The notes below the pieces were generated by a model. The model was given only the letters and a program-made list of their open reading frames with translations. It had not been told where the DNA came from and did no database searches. Positions 17,850-27,222 of a stretch of 64,000 nucleotides of DNA are shown here, one piece after another; within the stretch, counting starts at the first letter, position 1, and the number at the start of each line of letters is the position of its first letter. The position numbers were made by a program, and so were the translations under genes. Source of the DNA: Salinimicrobium sp. TH3 (GTDB lineage Bacteria; Bacteroidota; Bacteroidia; Flavobacteriales; Flavobacteriaceae). The stretch covers positions 434,001 to 498,000 of the forward strand of contig NZ_JAPONB010000001.1 in the NCBI RefSeq assembly GCF_026676115.1, given 5' to 3'.

Positions 17850-18806
17850 ATGATACTACAAAGTTTACTTCTCATTGCCGGTCTCTTATTGTTGATCAAA
17901 GGTGCAGACTGGCTGGTAGAGAATTCTTCTGCATTTGCCCGTAAAAAAAGAATATCCGATCTCGCCATAGGTCTTACTATTGTTGCTTTTGGAACTTCGG
18001 CTCCAGAGCTTGTTGTCAACGTGGTAGCTGCCTATCAGGGGCATGAGGAAATAGTGTTTGCAAATGTTATAGGCAGTAATAATTTCAACCTGTTTTTTAT
18101 CCTTGGCGTGGCAGGATTGATCTCTCCTTTATTGGTACAGCAAACTACTGTGTGGAAAGAAATTCCAATTTCCTTACTTGCTGCAGTAGTGCTTTTTTTC
18201 CTGGTCAATGATTTTTTTGTAGATCAGGAAAGTTCTTTGAGCAGGTGGGACGCTTTGGTTTTGATTTTATTCTTTCTGGCTTTTCTTTTTTATGTCTATA
18301 AGCAATTAAAAGATGTCCCTTCAACCTCTCGGGGTTTAGAAAAGGACAAGTCAAATACCAGAATCTTCGGGTTTATTATTCTTGGACTTGCAGGTTTGAT
18401 CCTGGGAGGAAGGCTGGTGGTTGAAAGCGCTATGCAAATTGCAGGAACTCTTGGGGTGAGTGAGAAGATCATTGGTATTACCATTGTTGCCGCCGGTACT
18501 TCTTTGCCCGAGTTAGCCACTTCTGTTATTGCGGCCTTTAAGAAGAACAATGATATTGCAGTAGGTAACATTATTGGCTCCAACATTTTTAATATTTTCT
18601 TCATTCTGGGATTAAGTGCCCTGGTAAGACCTATTGGATACAATGCCGTTTTTAACAACGATCTGTTTCTCCTGTTTGGAGGTACGGCTCTGTTGTTTCT
18701 ATTTATGTTCCTTGGTGGGAAGAGAAGGCTCGAAAGATGGGAAGCAGGTGTTTTGCTCCTGATTTATCTGGTCTACACCACCTACCTTGTTCTTAAAGAG
18801 ATATAA
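17850..18806 (+). CDS. Calcium/sodium antiporter of the CaCA family
   Basis: 318 residues, about ten membrane segments, in two inverted halves. The alpha-repeat ion sites are AFGTSAPELVVN with GSNNFNLFFILG in half 1, and AAGTSLPELATSV with GSNIFNIFFILG in half 2; the acidic residues of PE are the cation ligands. Like YrbG, an inner-membrane Na+/Ca2+ (or K+/H+) exchanger. The next gene is a second ion-coupled transporter on the same strand 46 bases later. Confidence 0.93.
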   Translation: MILQSLLLIAGLLLLIKGADWLVENSSAFARKKRISDLAIGLTIVAFGTSAPELVVNVVAAYQGHEEIVFANVIGSNNFNLFFILGVAGLISPLLVQQTTVWKEIPISLLAAVVLFFLVNDFFVDQESSLSRWDALVLILFFLAFLFYVYKQLKDVPSTSRGLEKDKSNTRIFGFIILGLAGLILGGRLVVESAMQIAGTLGVSEKIIGITIVAAGTSLPELATSVIAAFKKNNDIAVGNIIGSNIFNIFFILGLSALVRPIGYNAVFNNDLFLLFGGTALLFLFMFLGGKRRLERWEAGVLLLIYLVYTTYLVLKEI

Positions 18807-18852
18807 AATCTGTGGATAAGGCAGGTTTTTAATATAAACAACTTCTGAAGTC

Positions 18853-20157
18853 ATGGATAAAAAAAATATCCCAATGCACTGGAAGATTCTTATTGGAATG
18901 AGTCTGGGTGTATTTCTGGGGCTGGCGTTGGCGCAGTTTGAATGGGGTCCCTCTTTTGTCCGGGATTGGATTAAACCTTTCGGTAATATATTTATAAATG
19001 CACTGAAGCTAATTGCTGTTCCTCTTATCCTGGCTTCGCTGATCAAAGGTGTCTCCGACCTGAAAGACCTTTCTAACCTTTCAAAAATGGGATTTCGAAC
19101 GGTCTTTACTTTTGTTCTCACCACTATAGTGGCAGTTTGTATAGGTCTTCTTCTGGTAAACCTCATTAAACCCGGTGCTTCGATTTCTGAAGAGACAAGA
19201 CTGGACCTCCTTTCAAGTTATGAAACTGAGGCTTCTACAAATATTTCTAAAGCTGTTGTACAGCAGGAGACCGGTCCGCTCCAGGGAATAGTGGATATTG
19301 TGCCCGAAAATTTTATGGGAGCAGCTGCAGATAACAGAAATATGCTTCAGGTGATCTTCTTTGCCCTAATGGTAGGAGTGGGATTAATTCTTATTCCCGG
19401 GGATACGGCAAAACCGGTTAAGGAATTCTTTGATGGTTTAAATGAGGTGATTCTTAAAATGATCGATATCATCATGATGGCTGCGCCTGTTGGTGTTTTT
19501 GCTCTCTTGGCGACTCTGGTGATTGATTCCCCCAGCCTTGACCTATTTGCCGCTCTTGGTATGTATGCCTTCACTGTTATTCTTGGATTGCTCTTAATGA
19601 TTGGCGTGTATGGCTTAATGGTTTATTTCTTTACCCGAAGATCCCCACTTTCTTTTTTTAAAGGAATAGCTCCTGCTCAATTACTGGCTTTCTCGACAAG
19701 TTCCAGTGCTGCAACTCTTCCTGTAACTATGGAAAGGGTAACCGAACACCTGGGGGTGCCAAAAGAAGTTGCCAGTTTTGTGCTTCCGGTTGGGGCAACC
19801 ATAAACATGGATGGTACCAGTCTCTACCAGGCAGTAGCAGCAGTCTTTATAGCCCAGGCATTTGGACTCGATCTTTCTTTGGGAACTCAATTAGGAATAA
19901 TTCTAACGGCTACGCTTGCCTCAATAGGATCGGCGGCAGTACCGGGAGCAGGAATGGTAATGCTGGTAATTGTTCTTGCACAGGCAGGAATACCCGAGGC
20001 AGGACTGGCTTTGATCTTTGGAATTGACAGACCTTTGGATATGTGCAGGACCGTGGTGAATGTCTCCGGAGATGCCGCAGTTTCGAGCTTAGTGGCAAAA
20101 GCTGTTGTTTCCAGTGATAAACTTGCTAAAGCCCAACTGGAGGAAGTGCAGGTTTAG
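18853..20157 (+). CDS. Dicarboxylate/amino acid:cation symporter (GltP-like)
   Basis: 434 residues, eight helices and two re-entrant hairpins. Signature segments are STSSSAATLPVTM (serine-rich hairpin 1), PVGATINMDGTSLY (helix 7 NMDGT), GSAAVPGAGMVML (hairpin 2) and DRPLDMCRTVVNVSGD (helix 8, substrate binding Asp, Arg and Asn). It imports glutamate, aspartate or C4-dicarboxylates with Na+ or H+. The Arg in CRTVVN is the residue that favours acidic amino acid substrates. It converges with the next gene, overlapping by 4 bases. Confidence 0.95.
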   Translation: MDKKNIPMHWKILIGMSLGVFLGLALAQFEWGPSFVRDWIKPFGNIFINALKLIAVPLILASLIKGVSDLKDLSNLSKMGFRTVFTFVLTTIVAVCIGLLLVNLIKPGASISEETRLDLLSSYETEASTNISKAVVQQETGPLQGIVDIVPENFMGAAADNRNMLQVIFFALMVGVGLILIPGDTAKPVKEFFDGLNEVILKMIDIIMMAAPVGVFALLATLVIDSPSLDLFAALGMYAFTVILGLLLMIGVYGLMVYFFTRRSPLSFFKGIAPAQLLAFSTSSSAATLPVTMERVTEHLGVPKEVASFVLPVGATINMDGTSLYQAVAAVFIAQAFGLDLSLGTQLGIILTATLASIGSAAVPGAGMVMLVIVLAQAGIPEAGLALIFGIDRPLDMCRTVVNVSGDAAVSSLVAKAVVSSDKLAKAQLEEVQV

Positions 20158-20819
20158 CCTTTTGGAGAGAATATGGAATTCATTTCCAGGTCTGCATAGT
20201 TGATACTCCTGTCTTTTAAAAGAACTACCTCTCCCTCTTTATTTGTAGGAAAACCCGGATCAATATGACGGTCTATAATAACAGAATTGTTATTAGTGAT
20301 CACCCAAAAGGATTTGATTGTCCCATTTCCCGGTTTCCTGAGCCAGATATATTGATGCCATTGTTTTCTATTTGCTTCATACTCAAGATGAACAGCTGCT
20401 TCCTTGCCGGGCAAAGGTATTTCAAAGGCTGAAGGATTATGAGGTTTTAGAGTTCCAAGATCTGTAAATTTTACATCCTGGCTGTATAGCGTATCCTTAG
20501 ACAAAGAATAGTCATAATGAACCTTTCTTCTTACTTTGAGATTTTGAATGGGATCTTTTCCATTGAGGGTGATAAGTACCATGGCAATAGAATCCTGCAT
20601 CTTTGAAATAATATTGGCCTGGGGATAACTATAGACACCCCGGGATCTAAGCTCTTCGGAAAGCTGCTGATTCTTGTTTTCGAGGATTCTTATTTCTTCA
20701 ATTCTTTTCTCCAGTTGATCTTCGGCGTTGATACTTCCTTTTTTCATGCCCAGAAGAAAAGCAGCTGTCGCCAATCCCAATAGGATTATTGCCCAAACAA
20801 AGTCTGAATTTATCTTCAT
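20154..20819 (-). CDS. Membrane-anchored hypothetical protein with coiled coil
   Basis: 221 residues. N-terminal transmembrane anchor (about 9-26), coiled coil (about 33-60, EKRIEEIRILENKNQQL), then a beta-rich periplasmic-type domain that I do not recognise. It converges with the symporter gene. Probably a cell-envelope protein. Confidence 0.6.
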   Translation of the reverse strand: MKINSDFVWAIILLGLATAAFLLGMKKGSINAEDQLEKRIEEIRILENKNQQLSEELRSRGVYSYPQANIISKMQDSIAMVLITLNGKDPIQNLKVRRKVHYDYSLSKDTLYSQDVKFTDLGTLKPHNPSAFEIPLPGKEAAVHLEYEANRKQWHQYIWLRKPGNGTIKSFWVITNNNSVIIDRHIDPGFPTNKEGEVVLLKDRSINYADLEMNSIFSPKG

Positions 20820-21179
20820 TGGATAAAGTGGGAATTTTAATACAATATATGCTTTAATTAGTTCGAACCCATATACAAACTGAAATTTCTCCGGGGAGCT
20901 GAAGGCCCGGATACAAATAACTTGGGAAGCACATAATTATTAAGTCGTTTCTCGCGTATCAATCGCTTTTGTGGCTGTGATGAACCCACAATGAATCACT
21001 GCACCGGTATCATTTGTAAAGGGTGTAAAAAATGTAAAGTAAAACAACCTTCATAATATAATATCACACTTGAATTAAGATTTTGGTTTCCAAACAATTA
21101 CGAAAGATGGTTGAAAAATTATTTTCAACATTCGGTGCGAAATGGCATCCAATTTGCAGATAGAGGAGAAAAAGGATCT
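20820..21179. other. Intergenic spacer with no recognised feature
   Basis: 360 bases, AT-rich at both ends with a GC-richer centre. No frame with family features, no terminator-like hairpin. It should contain the promoter of the minus-strand gene and, near 21163, the purine-rich GAGGAG site used by the small gene that follows. Confidence 0.4.
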
Positions 21180-21305
21180 ATGTCTAAAAAAGATATCATA
21201 AAGCTTATCAAAAACTCCGATGTTCCCTGTATTGGACTTTTTGTGCTGGCGGCTGTGGCAGGAATAGTCCTTATTCTTTCCCTTCACAGATTGTGGTTCT
21301 TTTGA
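21180..21305 (+). CDS. Small single-span membrane protein
   Basis: 41 residues beginning MSKKDIIKLIKNSDVPCIG, then one strongly hydrophobic helix (LFVLAAVAGIVLILSL) and a short HRLWFF tail. A purine-rich GAGGAGAAAAAGG sits just upstream of the ATG, better than most sites in this genome, and the positive-inside charge pattern is right for a membrane peptide. Function unknown; real protein but only moderate confidence because of its size. Confidence 0.5.
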   Translation: MSKKDIIKLIKNSDVPCIGLFVLAAVAGIVLILSLHRLWFF

Positions 21306-21312
21306 AAACTAG

Positions 21313-21828
21313 CTATTCTTCCCGAAACCATTTGCTATACATGATATAGTTCGCAGCAGTTTTCTTAAGGTTTTCAATCTGGGCTTCAGATAATTTCTTA
21401 ATCTTTTTTGCGGGAATTCCTGCGTAAATATGGCCCGCCTCACAAATTGTTTTTTCCAGAACCACAGCTCCTGCAGCAATAATACAGTCTTCCTCAACTA
21501 CTGCGTCATCCATTACAATTGCTCCCATTCCCACCAATGCCCTGTCTTTTATACTGCAGCCATGTACTATTGCTCTGTGTCCAATTGAAACATCATTTCC
21601 TATACTGGTACCTGCTTTTTTATAAGTGCAGTGTATAACAGCTCCATCCTGGATGTTTGTTCGGTCTCCTATTTGGATGGAATTCACATCCCCACGTACT
21701 ACGGCTGTAAACCAGATTGAACAATTTTTTCCAATGATAACATCTCCTACTATTGTTGCATTTTCGGCAATAAAGCAATTATCGCCTATTTGAGGATGTT
21801 TATCTTCTACGGGAAGGATAAGAGGCAT
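21313..21828 (-). CDS. Gamma-class carbonic anhydrase-like hexapeptide-repeat protein
   Basis: 171 residues of left-handed beta-helix hexapeptide repeats (GDVIIGKNCSIWFTAVVRGDV, IQIGDRTNIQDGAVIHC, IGNDVSIGHRAIVHGC). Metal-binding His residues fall in the expected positions (IQDGAVIHC, SIGHRAIVHG). Family includes YrdA, PaaY and Cam; many members hydrate CO2 poorly or act elsewhere. Length is normal. Confidence 0.88.
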   Translation of the reverse strand: MPLILPVEDKHPQIGDNCFIAENATIVGDVIIGKNCSIWFTAVVRGDVNSIQIGDRTNIQDGAVIHCTYKKAGTSIGNDVSIGHRAIVHGCSIKDRALVGMGAIVMDDAVVEEDCIIAAGAVVLEKTICEAGHIYAGIPAKKIKKLSEAQIENLKKTAANYIMYSKWFREE

Positions 21829-21965
21829 AAGAATATTCTTTTGTTCTGTAAAAATACAAAAGGCATAGTTCCTTTCATTGTTCTATGACAAATTTTACCC
21901 CTTCCGGATAGAGTTGACTGGAAAAACAAAAATGACTATCTTTTAATTTTAAGGAACCAGAAATT

Positions 21966-22592
21966 ATGGAGGAAAAAAGTCCTGAAAATAAGTATAATGT
22001 GATCCTGCGCCTACCTGTGAAAATTAATTATAAGGTGCTGGAAATCTATCTTCAGAAGAAATTACTTGGAAAAGTTCTAAGTAAGGGAAAAGCAAATGGC
22101 CAAACCGCCGACCATGCCCGTATACAGAAGATTAATCTTGAACGAAGCCATTTAGAAGACTTTGATCTTGCAGTACATGTGCAGTTAAGGCTGCTTACTA
22201 CTTTTTTTAAAAACAGGGAAATTTCTGCTGTTGCACATCTTTCTTTGGGATTTCAGGAAGCAGAGCAGGAGTTACTAATTAGACGATTTAAAGTGGAGAG
22301 TGAAAACAACGGGTGGGTAATAAATAACCTGGTGGAAATGCTTATCAATAATTTTTTATACTCCAGGCTTAAAGAGAAAATGAAATTTGACATTCGACCA
22401 ATAGTTTCTAAAAAATTAGAGAAACTTAATGAAAAACTTACCGGTGCACTGCAGGTGACAGAAGGGGTAAATATTACAGGTAAGATTAATGAATTCAAGG
22501 TTCAGGACATAATTCCGGGTCAGAGGACTTTACTCGTTTCGGTTCAGGTACTGGGGAATAACGTTTTGAATATTAACAGCATTGATATTTAA
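21966..22592 (+). CDS. DUF4403-like lipid-binding fold protein (tentative)
   Basis: 208 residues with no signal peptide. Alternating beta strands and amphipathic helices: INYKVLEIYLQKKLLG, DLAVHVQLRLLTTF, then VEMLINNFLYSRLKEKM and IVSKKLEKLNEKL. This pattern is like the second half of DUF4403 (BPI/SMP-like) proteins. The assignment is tentative. It stands alone. Confidence 0.45.
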   Translation: MEEKSPENKYNVILRLPVKINYKVLEIYLQKKLLGKVLSKGKANGQTADHARIQKINLERSHLEDFDLAVHVQLRLLTTFFKNREISAVAHLSLGFQEAEQELLIRRFKVESENNGWVINNLVEMLINNFLYSRLKEKMKFDIRPIVSKKLEKLNEKLTGALQVTEGVNITGKINEFKVQDIIPGQRTLLVSVQVLGNNVLNINSIDI

Positions 22593-22596
22593 AGCA

Positions 22597-22636
22597 AAAA
22601 AAAAATCCCATAATACCTTTTTCAAGGACTATGGGA
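22597..22636 (-). terminator. Terminator between convergent genes
   Basis: TCCCATA / TATGGGA stem extended by CCTT / AAGG, followed on the minus strand by ten T. It ends the minus-strand lipoprotein gene and may also slow the plus-strand transcript. Confidence 0.75.
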
Positions 22637-22664
22637 ATAAATAATTTTTCAGGATTTATTTTTC

Positions 22665-23174
22665 CTAGGCTGAGGGCTGCTGTTCGACTTCCCTGTTGCT
22701 GTCAATAAGATTTTTCCGAATTTCGTCGTGCTTATTCATCATTTCTTCATGTTCACTCCGTATGGTGCTGTGCTCATCCATTATGGTTTGATGCACCTCT
22801 TTCATTTTTGAGATCTGGGCTTTCATTTCTGAGCTGCTCAGGTTTCCGAAGTTATCCTTTAGGTCTTTATGGCCCTGCATTAATTCTTCATGACCGGCTA
22901 ACAAGCCTTCATGCTTTTTAATGATAACTTGATTTTGCGCCATTTGATCATAATAGGTAGAATCTGAAACCTGTAAAGTGTCCAGCTGCTGCATAAGCTC
23001 ATTGTGGCTCTGCTGCATTCTTTGATGAGTGGCCTGGAACTCTGCATGAACTTGTGCAATACTATCGTTCTGTGCCATTAATTCATCAAACTCTTTGGAT
23101 AAACTTTCTTTTTCATTGTCACCACAAGAAGCTAAAAGTCCCATGGTAAAAACTAAAATCATAAATTTTTTCAT
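22665..23174 (-). CDS. Coiled-coil lipoprotein
   Basis: 169 residues. Lipoprotein signal MKKFMILVFTMGLLASC with lipobox LASC. The mature part is helical with a striking series of short E/H-rich repeats (KHEGLLAGHEELMQGHKDL, DEHSTIRSEHEEMMNKHDEI). His-rich heptads could bind metal, or simply form a coiled coil in the periplasm. Family not recognised. Confidence 0.75.
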   Translation of the reverse strand: MKKFMILVFTMGLLASCGDNEKESLSKEFDELMAQNDSIAQVHAEFQATHQRMQQSHNELMQQLDTLQVSDSTYYDQMAQNQVIIKKHEGLLAGHEELMQGHKDLKDNFGNLSSSEMKAQISKMKEVHQTIMDEHSTIRSEHEEMMNKHDEIRKNLIDSNREVEQQPSA

Positions 23175-23203
23175 TATATTTTCTTTTTGGTAGTTATTCC
23201 CTT

Positions 23204-23211
23204 CAAAAATA
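23204..23211 (-). promoter_or_regulatory. Bacteroidota -7 box of the coiled-coil lipoprotein gene
   Basis: Minus-strand TATTTTTG fits TAnnTTTG and lies about 30 bases before the ATG. No clear -33 TTG. Confidence 0.4.
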
Positions 23212-23338
23212 CAAAAGCGAACCTCTACTAGTTATAATTATCTGTTAAAAGGATTTAGAGAGGATATTGAAGATTAAAAATGCAATTCTATATAATGACC
23301 GGAAACCATATAGGAGGTTTCCTGCTGTTATAAATGAG

Positions 23339-23346
23339 TATCTTTG
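23339..23346 (+). promoter_or_regulatory. Bacteroidota -7 box of era
   Basis: TATCTTTG (TAnnTTTG) 17 bases before the era ATG, with TTT about 18 bases upstream in the -33 position. Confidence 0.5.
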
Positions 23347-23363
23347 CAAAGAAAAATTGAATT

Positions 23364-24254
23364 ATGGCGCATAAAGCAGGATTTGTAAATATAATAGGTA
23401 ACCCTAACGTTGGGAAATCTACCCTAATGAACGCCTTTGTGGGGGAGAAATTAAGTATCATTACTTCCAAGGCGCAAACCACCCGGCACCGCATTCTTGG
23501 TATCGTAAATGGAGAAGACTTCCAGGTCATCCTAAGCGACACCCCCGGTATTATTAAACCCGCCTATCAACTTCAGGAGTCGATGATGGATTTCGTCAAA
23601 TCTGCTTTTGAAGATGCAGATGTTTTGATCTATATGGTGGAGATTGGAGAACAGGAACTTAAAGATGAATCCTTTTTCAACAAGATTATCCATTCAGAAA
23701 TCCCTGTTTTATTACTTCTGAATAAAATAGATAAATCGAACCAGCAACAACTTGAAGAGCAAGTCCAGCTTTGGCAGGAAAAAGTTCCGAATGCCGAAAT
23801 ATTTCCTGTTTCTGCACTGGAAGGTTTCAATGTGCCGCAGGTTTTCAATAGAATTGTGGAACTTTTACCGGAGTCGCCTCCGTTCTATCCAAAAGATACA
23901 CTTACAGATAAGCCCGAACGCTTTTTTGTCAATGAGATCGTAAGGGAAAAGATCCTTATGCACTACAAAAAGGAAATTCCTTACAGCGTGGAGATCGATA
24001 CAGAAGAGTTTTTTGAAGAGGAAGAGATCATTCGTATGCGTAGTGTGATCATGGTCGAAAGGGAAACCCAAAAAGGAATTATTATTGGCCATAAAGGCGC
24101 CGCATTAAAAAGAGTGGGAGTAGAGGCGCGCAAGGATCTTGAAAAATTCTTTGGAAAACAGGTGCACCTTGAATTATATGTGAAGGTGAACAAGAACTGG
24201 AGAAGTGATTCAAAACAGTTGCGTCGCTTTGGTTATTCAGGGGATAAGAAGTAA
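23364..24254 (+). CDS. era: GTPase Era
   Basis: 296 residues. G1 GNPNVGKS (12-19), switch region TTRH, G3 DTPG, G4 NKID, and a C-terminal KH domain (about 205-290) with GHKGAALKRVG. Era binds the 3' end of 16S rRNA and helps 30S assembly. Normal length and the KH GxxG is intact. The stop is 160 bases before der, so the two ribosome-assembly GTPases are neighbours. Confidence 0.98.
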   Translation: MAHKAGFVNIIGNPNVGKSTLMNAFVGEKLSIITSKAQTTRHRILGIVNGEDFQVILSDTPGIIKPAYQLQESMMDFVKSAFEDADVLIYMVEIGEQELKDESFFNKIIHSEIPVLLLLNKIDKSNQQQLEEQVQLWQEKVPNAEIFPVSALEGFNVPQVFNRIVELLPESPPFYPKDTLTDKPERFFVNEIVREKILMHYKKEIPYSVEIDTEEFFEEEEIIRMRSVIMVERETQKGIIIGHKGAALKRVGVEARKDLEKFFGKQVHLELYVKVNKNWRSDSKQLRRFGYSGDKK

Positions 24255-24386
24255 ATTTTAAATTCTGTTGGTAGCAAAGGTCAATCTCGACCACATTTTA
24301 TTTTTTGCAAAATTTAAAAAACATTTATCTCTGTTATTCCTGAAAATTAGGCAGGTATAAGTGCCGGGCAATTGTTTTAAATGCCC

Positions 24387-24394
24387 TAATTTTG
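24387..24394 (+). promoter_or_regulatory. Bacteroidota -7 box of der
   Basis: TAATTTTG (TAnnTTTG) about 25 bases before the der ATG. The -33 element is not clear. Confidence 0.45.
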
Positions 24395-24418
24395 CAGCCT
24401 TATTAAGAAAATTTTATT

Positions 24419-25723
24419 ATGAGTAGTATAGTAGCCATTGTAGGTAGGCCTAACGTTGGTAAATCCACATTTTTTAACCGGTTGATTCAGCGCCGGGAAG
24501 CCATCGTAGACTCAGTGAGCGGAGTAACCCGCGACCGTCATTATGGGAAAACCGACTGGAATGGCCGTTATTTTTCTGTAATTGATACTGGGGGATATGT
24601 CCTGGGGAGTGATGATGTTTTTGAAGCCGAAATTGATAAGCAGGTAGAACTTGCCATTGGAGAAGCCGATGCCATTATCTTTATGGTTGATGTGGAATCA
24701 GGAGTTACTCCTATGGATGAAGATGTAGCGCAGCTCCTGCGGAAGGTAAATAAACCTGTTTTCCTTGCTGTAAACAAGGTAGATAATGGAAAAAGATTGG
24801 AAAATGCGGTGGAATTCTATTCCCTGGGATTGGGCGAATATTTTCCAATAGCCAGTACCAGCGGAAGTGGTACCGGGGAATTGTTAGATGCTTTGGTAGA
24901 AGCTCTCCCCGAAGATACCCGTCCCGAAGAAGCCGAATTACCACGTTTCGCGGTGGTTGGTCGTCCCAATGCAGGAAAGTCTTCTTTTATCAATGCATTG
25001 ATTGGGGAAGATCGATACATCGTGACAGATATTGCCGGAACTACCCGGGACTCGATCGATACAAAATACAACCGTTTTGGTTTTGAATTTAACCTTGTAG
25101 ATACTGCCGGTATACGCCGCAAATCCAAGGTTAAAGAAGATCTGGAGTTTTACTCTGTGATGCGTTCTGTACGGGCTATAGAACATTGCGATGTATGTTT
25201 GATTGTGATGGATGCCACCCGTGGGTTCGATGGACAGGTGCAGAATATTTTCTGGCTGGCGCAGCGTAACCGTAAAGGTATCGTGATACTGGTGAATAAA
25301 TGGGATCTTCTGGAAAAAGAGACCAACACTATGAAAGAATACGAGGCGAAAATTCGCCTTGAAATGGAACCTTTCACAGATGTGCCTATTGTTTTTATTT
25401 CGGTGCTCACAAAACAGCGAATTTTCAAAGCGATAGAAACTGCTGTGGAAGTTTATAAAAACAGGAGCAAAAAGATCAAAACCAGCGAACTTAATGAGGT
25501 GATGCTTCCTATCATGGAAGCTTATCCACCGCCGGCTTACAAAGGGAAATACGTGAAGATCAAGTTCTGTATGCAATTACCTACCCCGCAGCCCCAATTC
25601 GCTTTTTTCTGTAATTTACCACAGTATGTAAAGGATCCTTATAAGAGATTCCTGGAAAATAAATTGAGAGAGAAATTTGACTTCACAGGTGTGCCTGTTT
25701 CCGTCTACTTCAGGAAAAAATAA
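24419..25723 (+). CDS. der: GTPase Der (EngA)
   Basis: 434 residues with two G domains in tandem: GRPNVGKS (8-15), DTGG, NKVD, then GRPNAGKS (about 181), [12 protein letters not shown], and a C-terminal KH-like domain. Der works in 50S ribosome assembly. All G1-G4 elements are intact; length is normal. Confidence 0.98.
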   Translation: MSSIVAIVGRPNVGKSTFFNRLIQRREAIVDSVSGVTRDRHYGKTDWNGRYFSVIDTGGYVLGSDDVFEAEIDKQVELAIGEADAIIFMVDVESGVTPMDEDVAQLLRKVNKPVFLAVNKVDNGKRLENAVEFYSLGLGEYFPIASTSGSGTGELLDALVEALPEDTRPEEAELPRFAVVGRPNAGKSSFINALIGEDRYIVTDIAGTTRDSIDTKYNRFGFEFNLVDTAGIRRKSKVKEDLEFYSVMRSVRAIEHCDVCLIVMDATRGFDGQVQNIFWLAQRNRKGIVILVNKWDLLEKETNTMKEYEAKIRLEMEPFTDVPIVFISVLTKQRIFKAIETAVEVYKNRSKKIKTSELNEVMLPIMEAYPPPAYKGKYVKIKFCMQLPTPQPQFAFFCNLPQYVKDPYKRFLENKLREKFDFTGVPVSVYFRKK

Positions 25724-25760
25724 GGTAAAGGTGTAACTTTAGACCTTTTAAAATTCTAAT

Positions 25761-25797
25761 AAGTGCTGTTACCTAAAGTAGCAGCACTTTTTTTTTA
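25761..25797 (+). terminator. Rho-independent terminator of der
   Basis: 12-base stem AAGTGCTGTTAC / GTAGCAGCACTT with one G-U pair and a 5-base loop, followed by a long T run. Confidence 0.88.
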
Positions 25798-25982
25798 ATC
25801 TATTTTTGCCAGAAAACATTAAAACCCTGGATTGAAAATAGAAATCTGGTGTCTGAAAGTACCGGTTCAATTGAACTTATATTCCGAAAAATAGGGAAAA
25901 TTAGCACTCCGGGAATTAACGCTTTCAATTTCCTGCCTGCAAAAACTGCCCACTGGAATACTGAATACAGCCTACTTCCGGA

Positions 25983-26777
25983 CTACCATCCTCCTCCGGC
26001 ACCGCCGCCGCCAAAGCCGCCGCCGCCGAAACCTCCTCCGAAGCCTCCGCCACCGCCAAAGCCTCCGCCTCCACCACCAAAGCTGCCGCCGCCGAATCCG
26101 CCGCGACCAAGGCTGCTTAGAACCAATATATCAAGGAGTCCGCCGCCACGACGATATCCGCCCCGGCCGCCACCTCTTTTATTTCGGGAGCTAAGGATGA
26201 TAATAAAAACAACAAAGATGAGGGCAAGAATAATAAAGCGCGAGGAGGATCCTCCTCCCGAAGCTGGTCTCGAACCTTCATAAGTTCCGTTAAGGACCTG
26301 GAAAATAGCACTTGTTCCTACATCAAGACCTGCGTAGTAATTTCCCTCTCTAAATCGCGGCAGAATAATGTTCTGCACGATCTCGTGGGAAAGGGCATCG
26401 GTAAGATAGGGTTCTATCCCGTAACCGGTTTGTATCTGTATTAATCGATCTCCTTCAGAAAGGAGGATGAAGATCCCGTTATCTTCTTTTTCCTGTCCCA
26501 CACCCCACTCATGGGCCCATTCGGTTGCATAAGTAGCGATCTCTTCCCCCTGGAGGCTCTCTATAGTAGCTATAACTATCTGGGTGGAGGTAGTATCGGC
26601 ATAATTGAAAAGCTTTCGTTCCAGCGCCTGTTCTTCCTGGGGTGTGAGTACATCGGCTTCATCATAGACACTCGTCGCCAGAGAAGGCTTTGGCGGGATA
26701 TCCCTTTGTGCACTGGCAGTAAAACTGAAGGAAGTTAGAAGTATTAAAAAAAGAGAATTCCGAAGTAAATTAATCAT
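25983..26777 (-). CDS. TPM-domain membrane protein with glycine-rich tail
   Basis: 264 residues. Signal peptide (about 1-24), TPM domain (about 30-175, VYDEADVLTPQEEQALE...TQIVIATIESLQGEEI), one transmembrane segment (about 176-194), a short basic stretch and a tail that is almost only Gly and Phe/Ser (about 215-264). The GC-rich tail gives open frames on other strands. YgcG/Rhombosortase-like TPM proteins sit in the envelope and occur beside LemA. Last gene of the M23-MerR-LemA-TPM-TPM operon; it starts adjacent to the next TPM gene. Confidence 0.85.
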   Translation of the reverse strand: MINLLRNSLFLILLTSFSFTASAQRDIPPKPSLATSVYDEADVLTPQEEQALERKLFNYADTTSTQIVIATIESLQGEEIATYATEWAHEWGVGQEKEDNGIFILLSEGDRLIQIQTGYGIEPYLTDALSHEIVQNIILPRFREGNYYAGLDVGTSAIFQVLNGTYEGSRPASGGGSSSRFIILALIFVVFIIILSSRNKRGGGRGGYRRGGGLLDILVLSSLGRGGFGGGSFGGGGGGFGGGGGFGGGFGGGGFGGGGAGGGW

Positions 26778-27211
26778 TATGTGGATATTTTATTCGAAAG
26801 TTCATTCTTATCACCTTCGCTCCATGGAAAATGTTCCTGTAGTTCTTTCCCGGCCATTAGAATTCCGTCTATAAGACCCTGTTTAAAATCACCTTTTTTG
26901 AAACTGGAGGCAATGGCATCTTTGGTAGTCTCCCAAAAATCCTTTGGCACAACCTTGTTGATGCCTTTGTCGCCGTAGATCACGAACTGTCGGTCATCAA
27001 TTGCAACGTAAATGAGCACCCCATTGTCTTCTTTGGTGTTGTCCATCTTAAGTAAATGAAAAACCTCCATAGCACGGTCCCAAATATTTCCTTTACTGGT
27101 TTTCTCAATATGCACACGAATCTCTCCAGAAGTACGACTCTCTGCCTTTCTTATGGCTGCTACCACTTCAGCTTCCTGTTCTTCGTTAAGAAATTCTTCT
27201 ATTTTTGACAT
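26777..27211 (-). CDS. TPM-domain protein without signal peptide
   Basis: 144 residues; nearly all TPM domain (AEVVAAIRKAESRTSGEIRVHIEKTS, VLIYVAIDDRQFVIYGDKGINKVVP). No signal peptide or membrane segment, so presumably cytoplasmic or peripheral. Paired with the larger TPM protein at 25983, with which its coding sequence touches, and with LemA just upstream (11-base gap). Confidence 0.85.
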   Translation of the reverse strand: MSKIEEFLNEEQEAEVVAAIRKAESRTSGEIRVHIEKTSKGNIWDRAMEVFHLLKMDNTKEDNGVLIYVAIDDRQFVIYGDKGINKVVPKDFWETTKDAIASSFKKGDFKQGLIDGILMAGKELQEHFPWSEGDKNELSNKIST

Positions 27212-27222
27212 TTTTGAAAGTT

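Noticed and set aside
25849-26283. 144-codon plus-strand frame rich in Pro
   Set aside because: Antisense shadow of the glycine-rich tail of the TPM protein.
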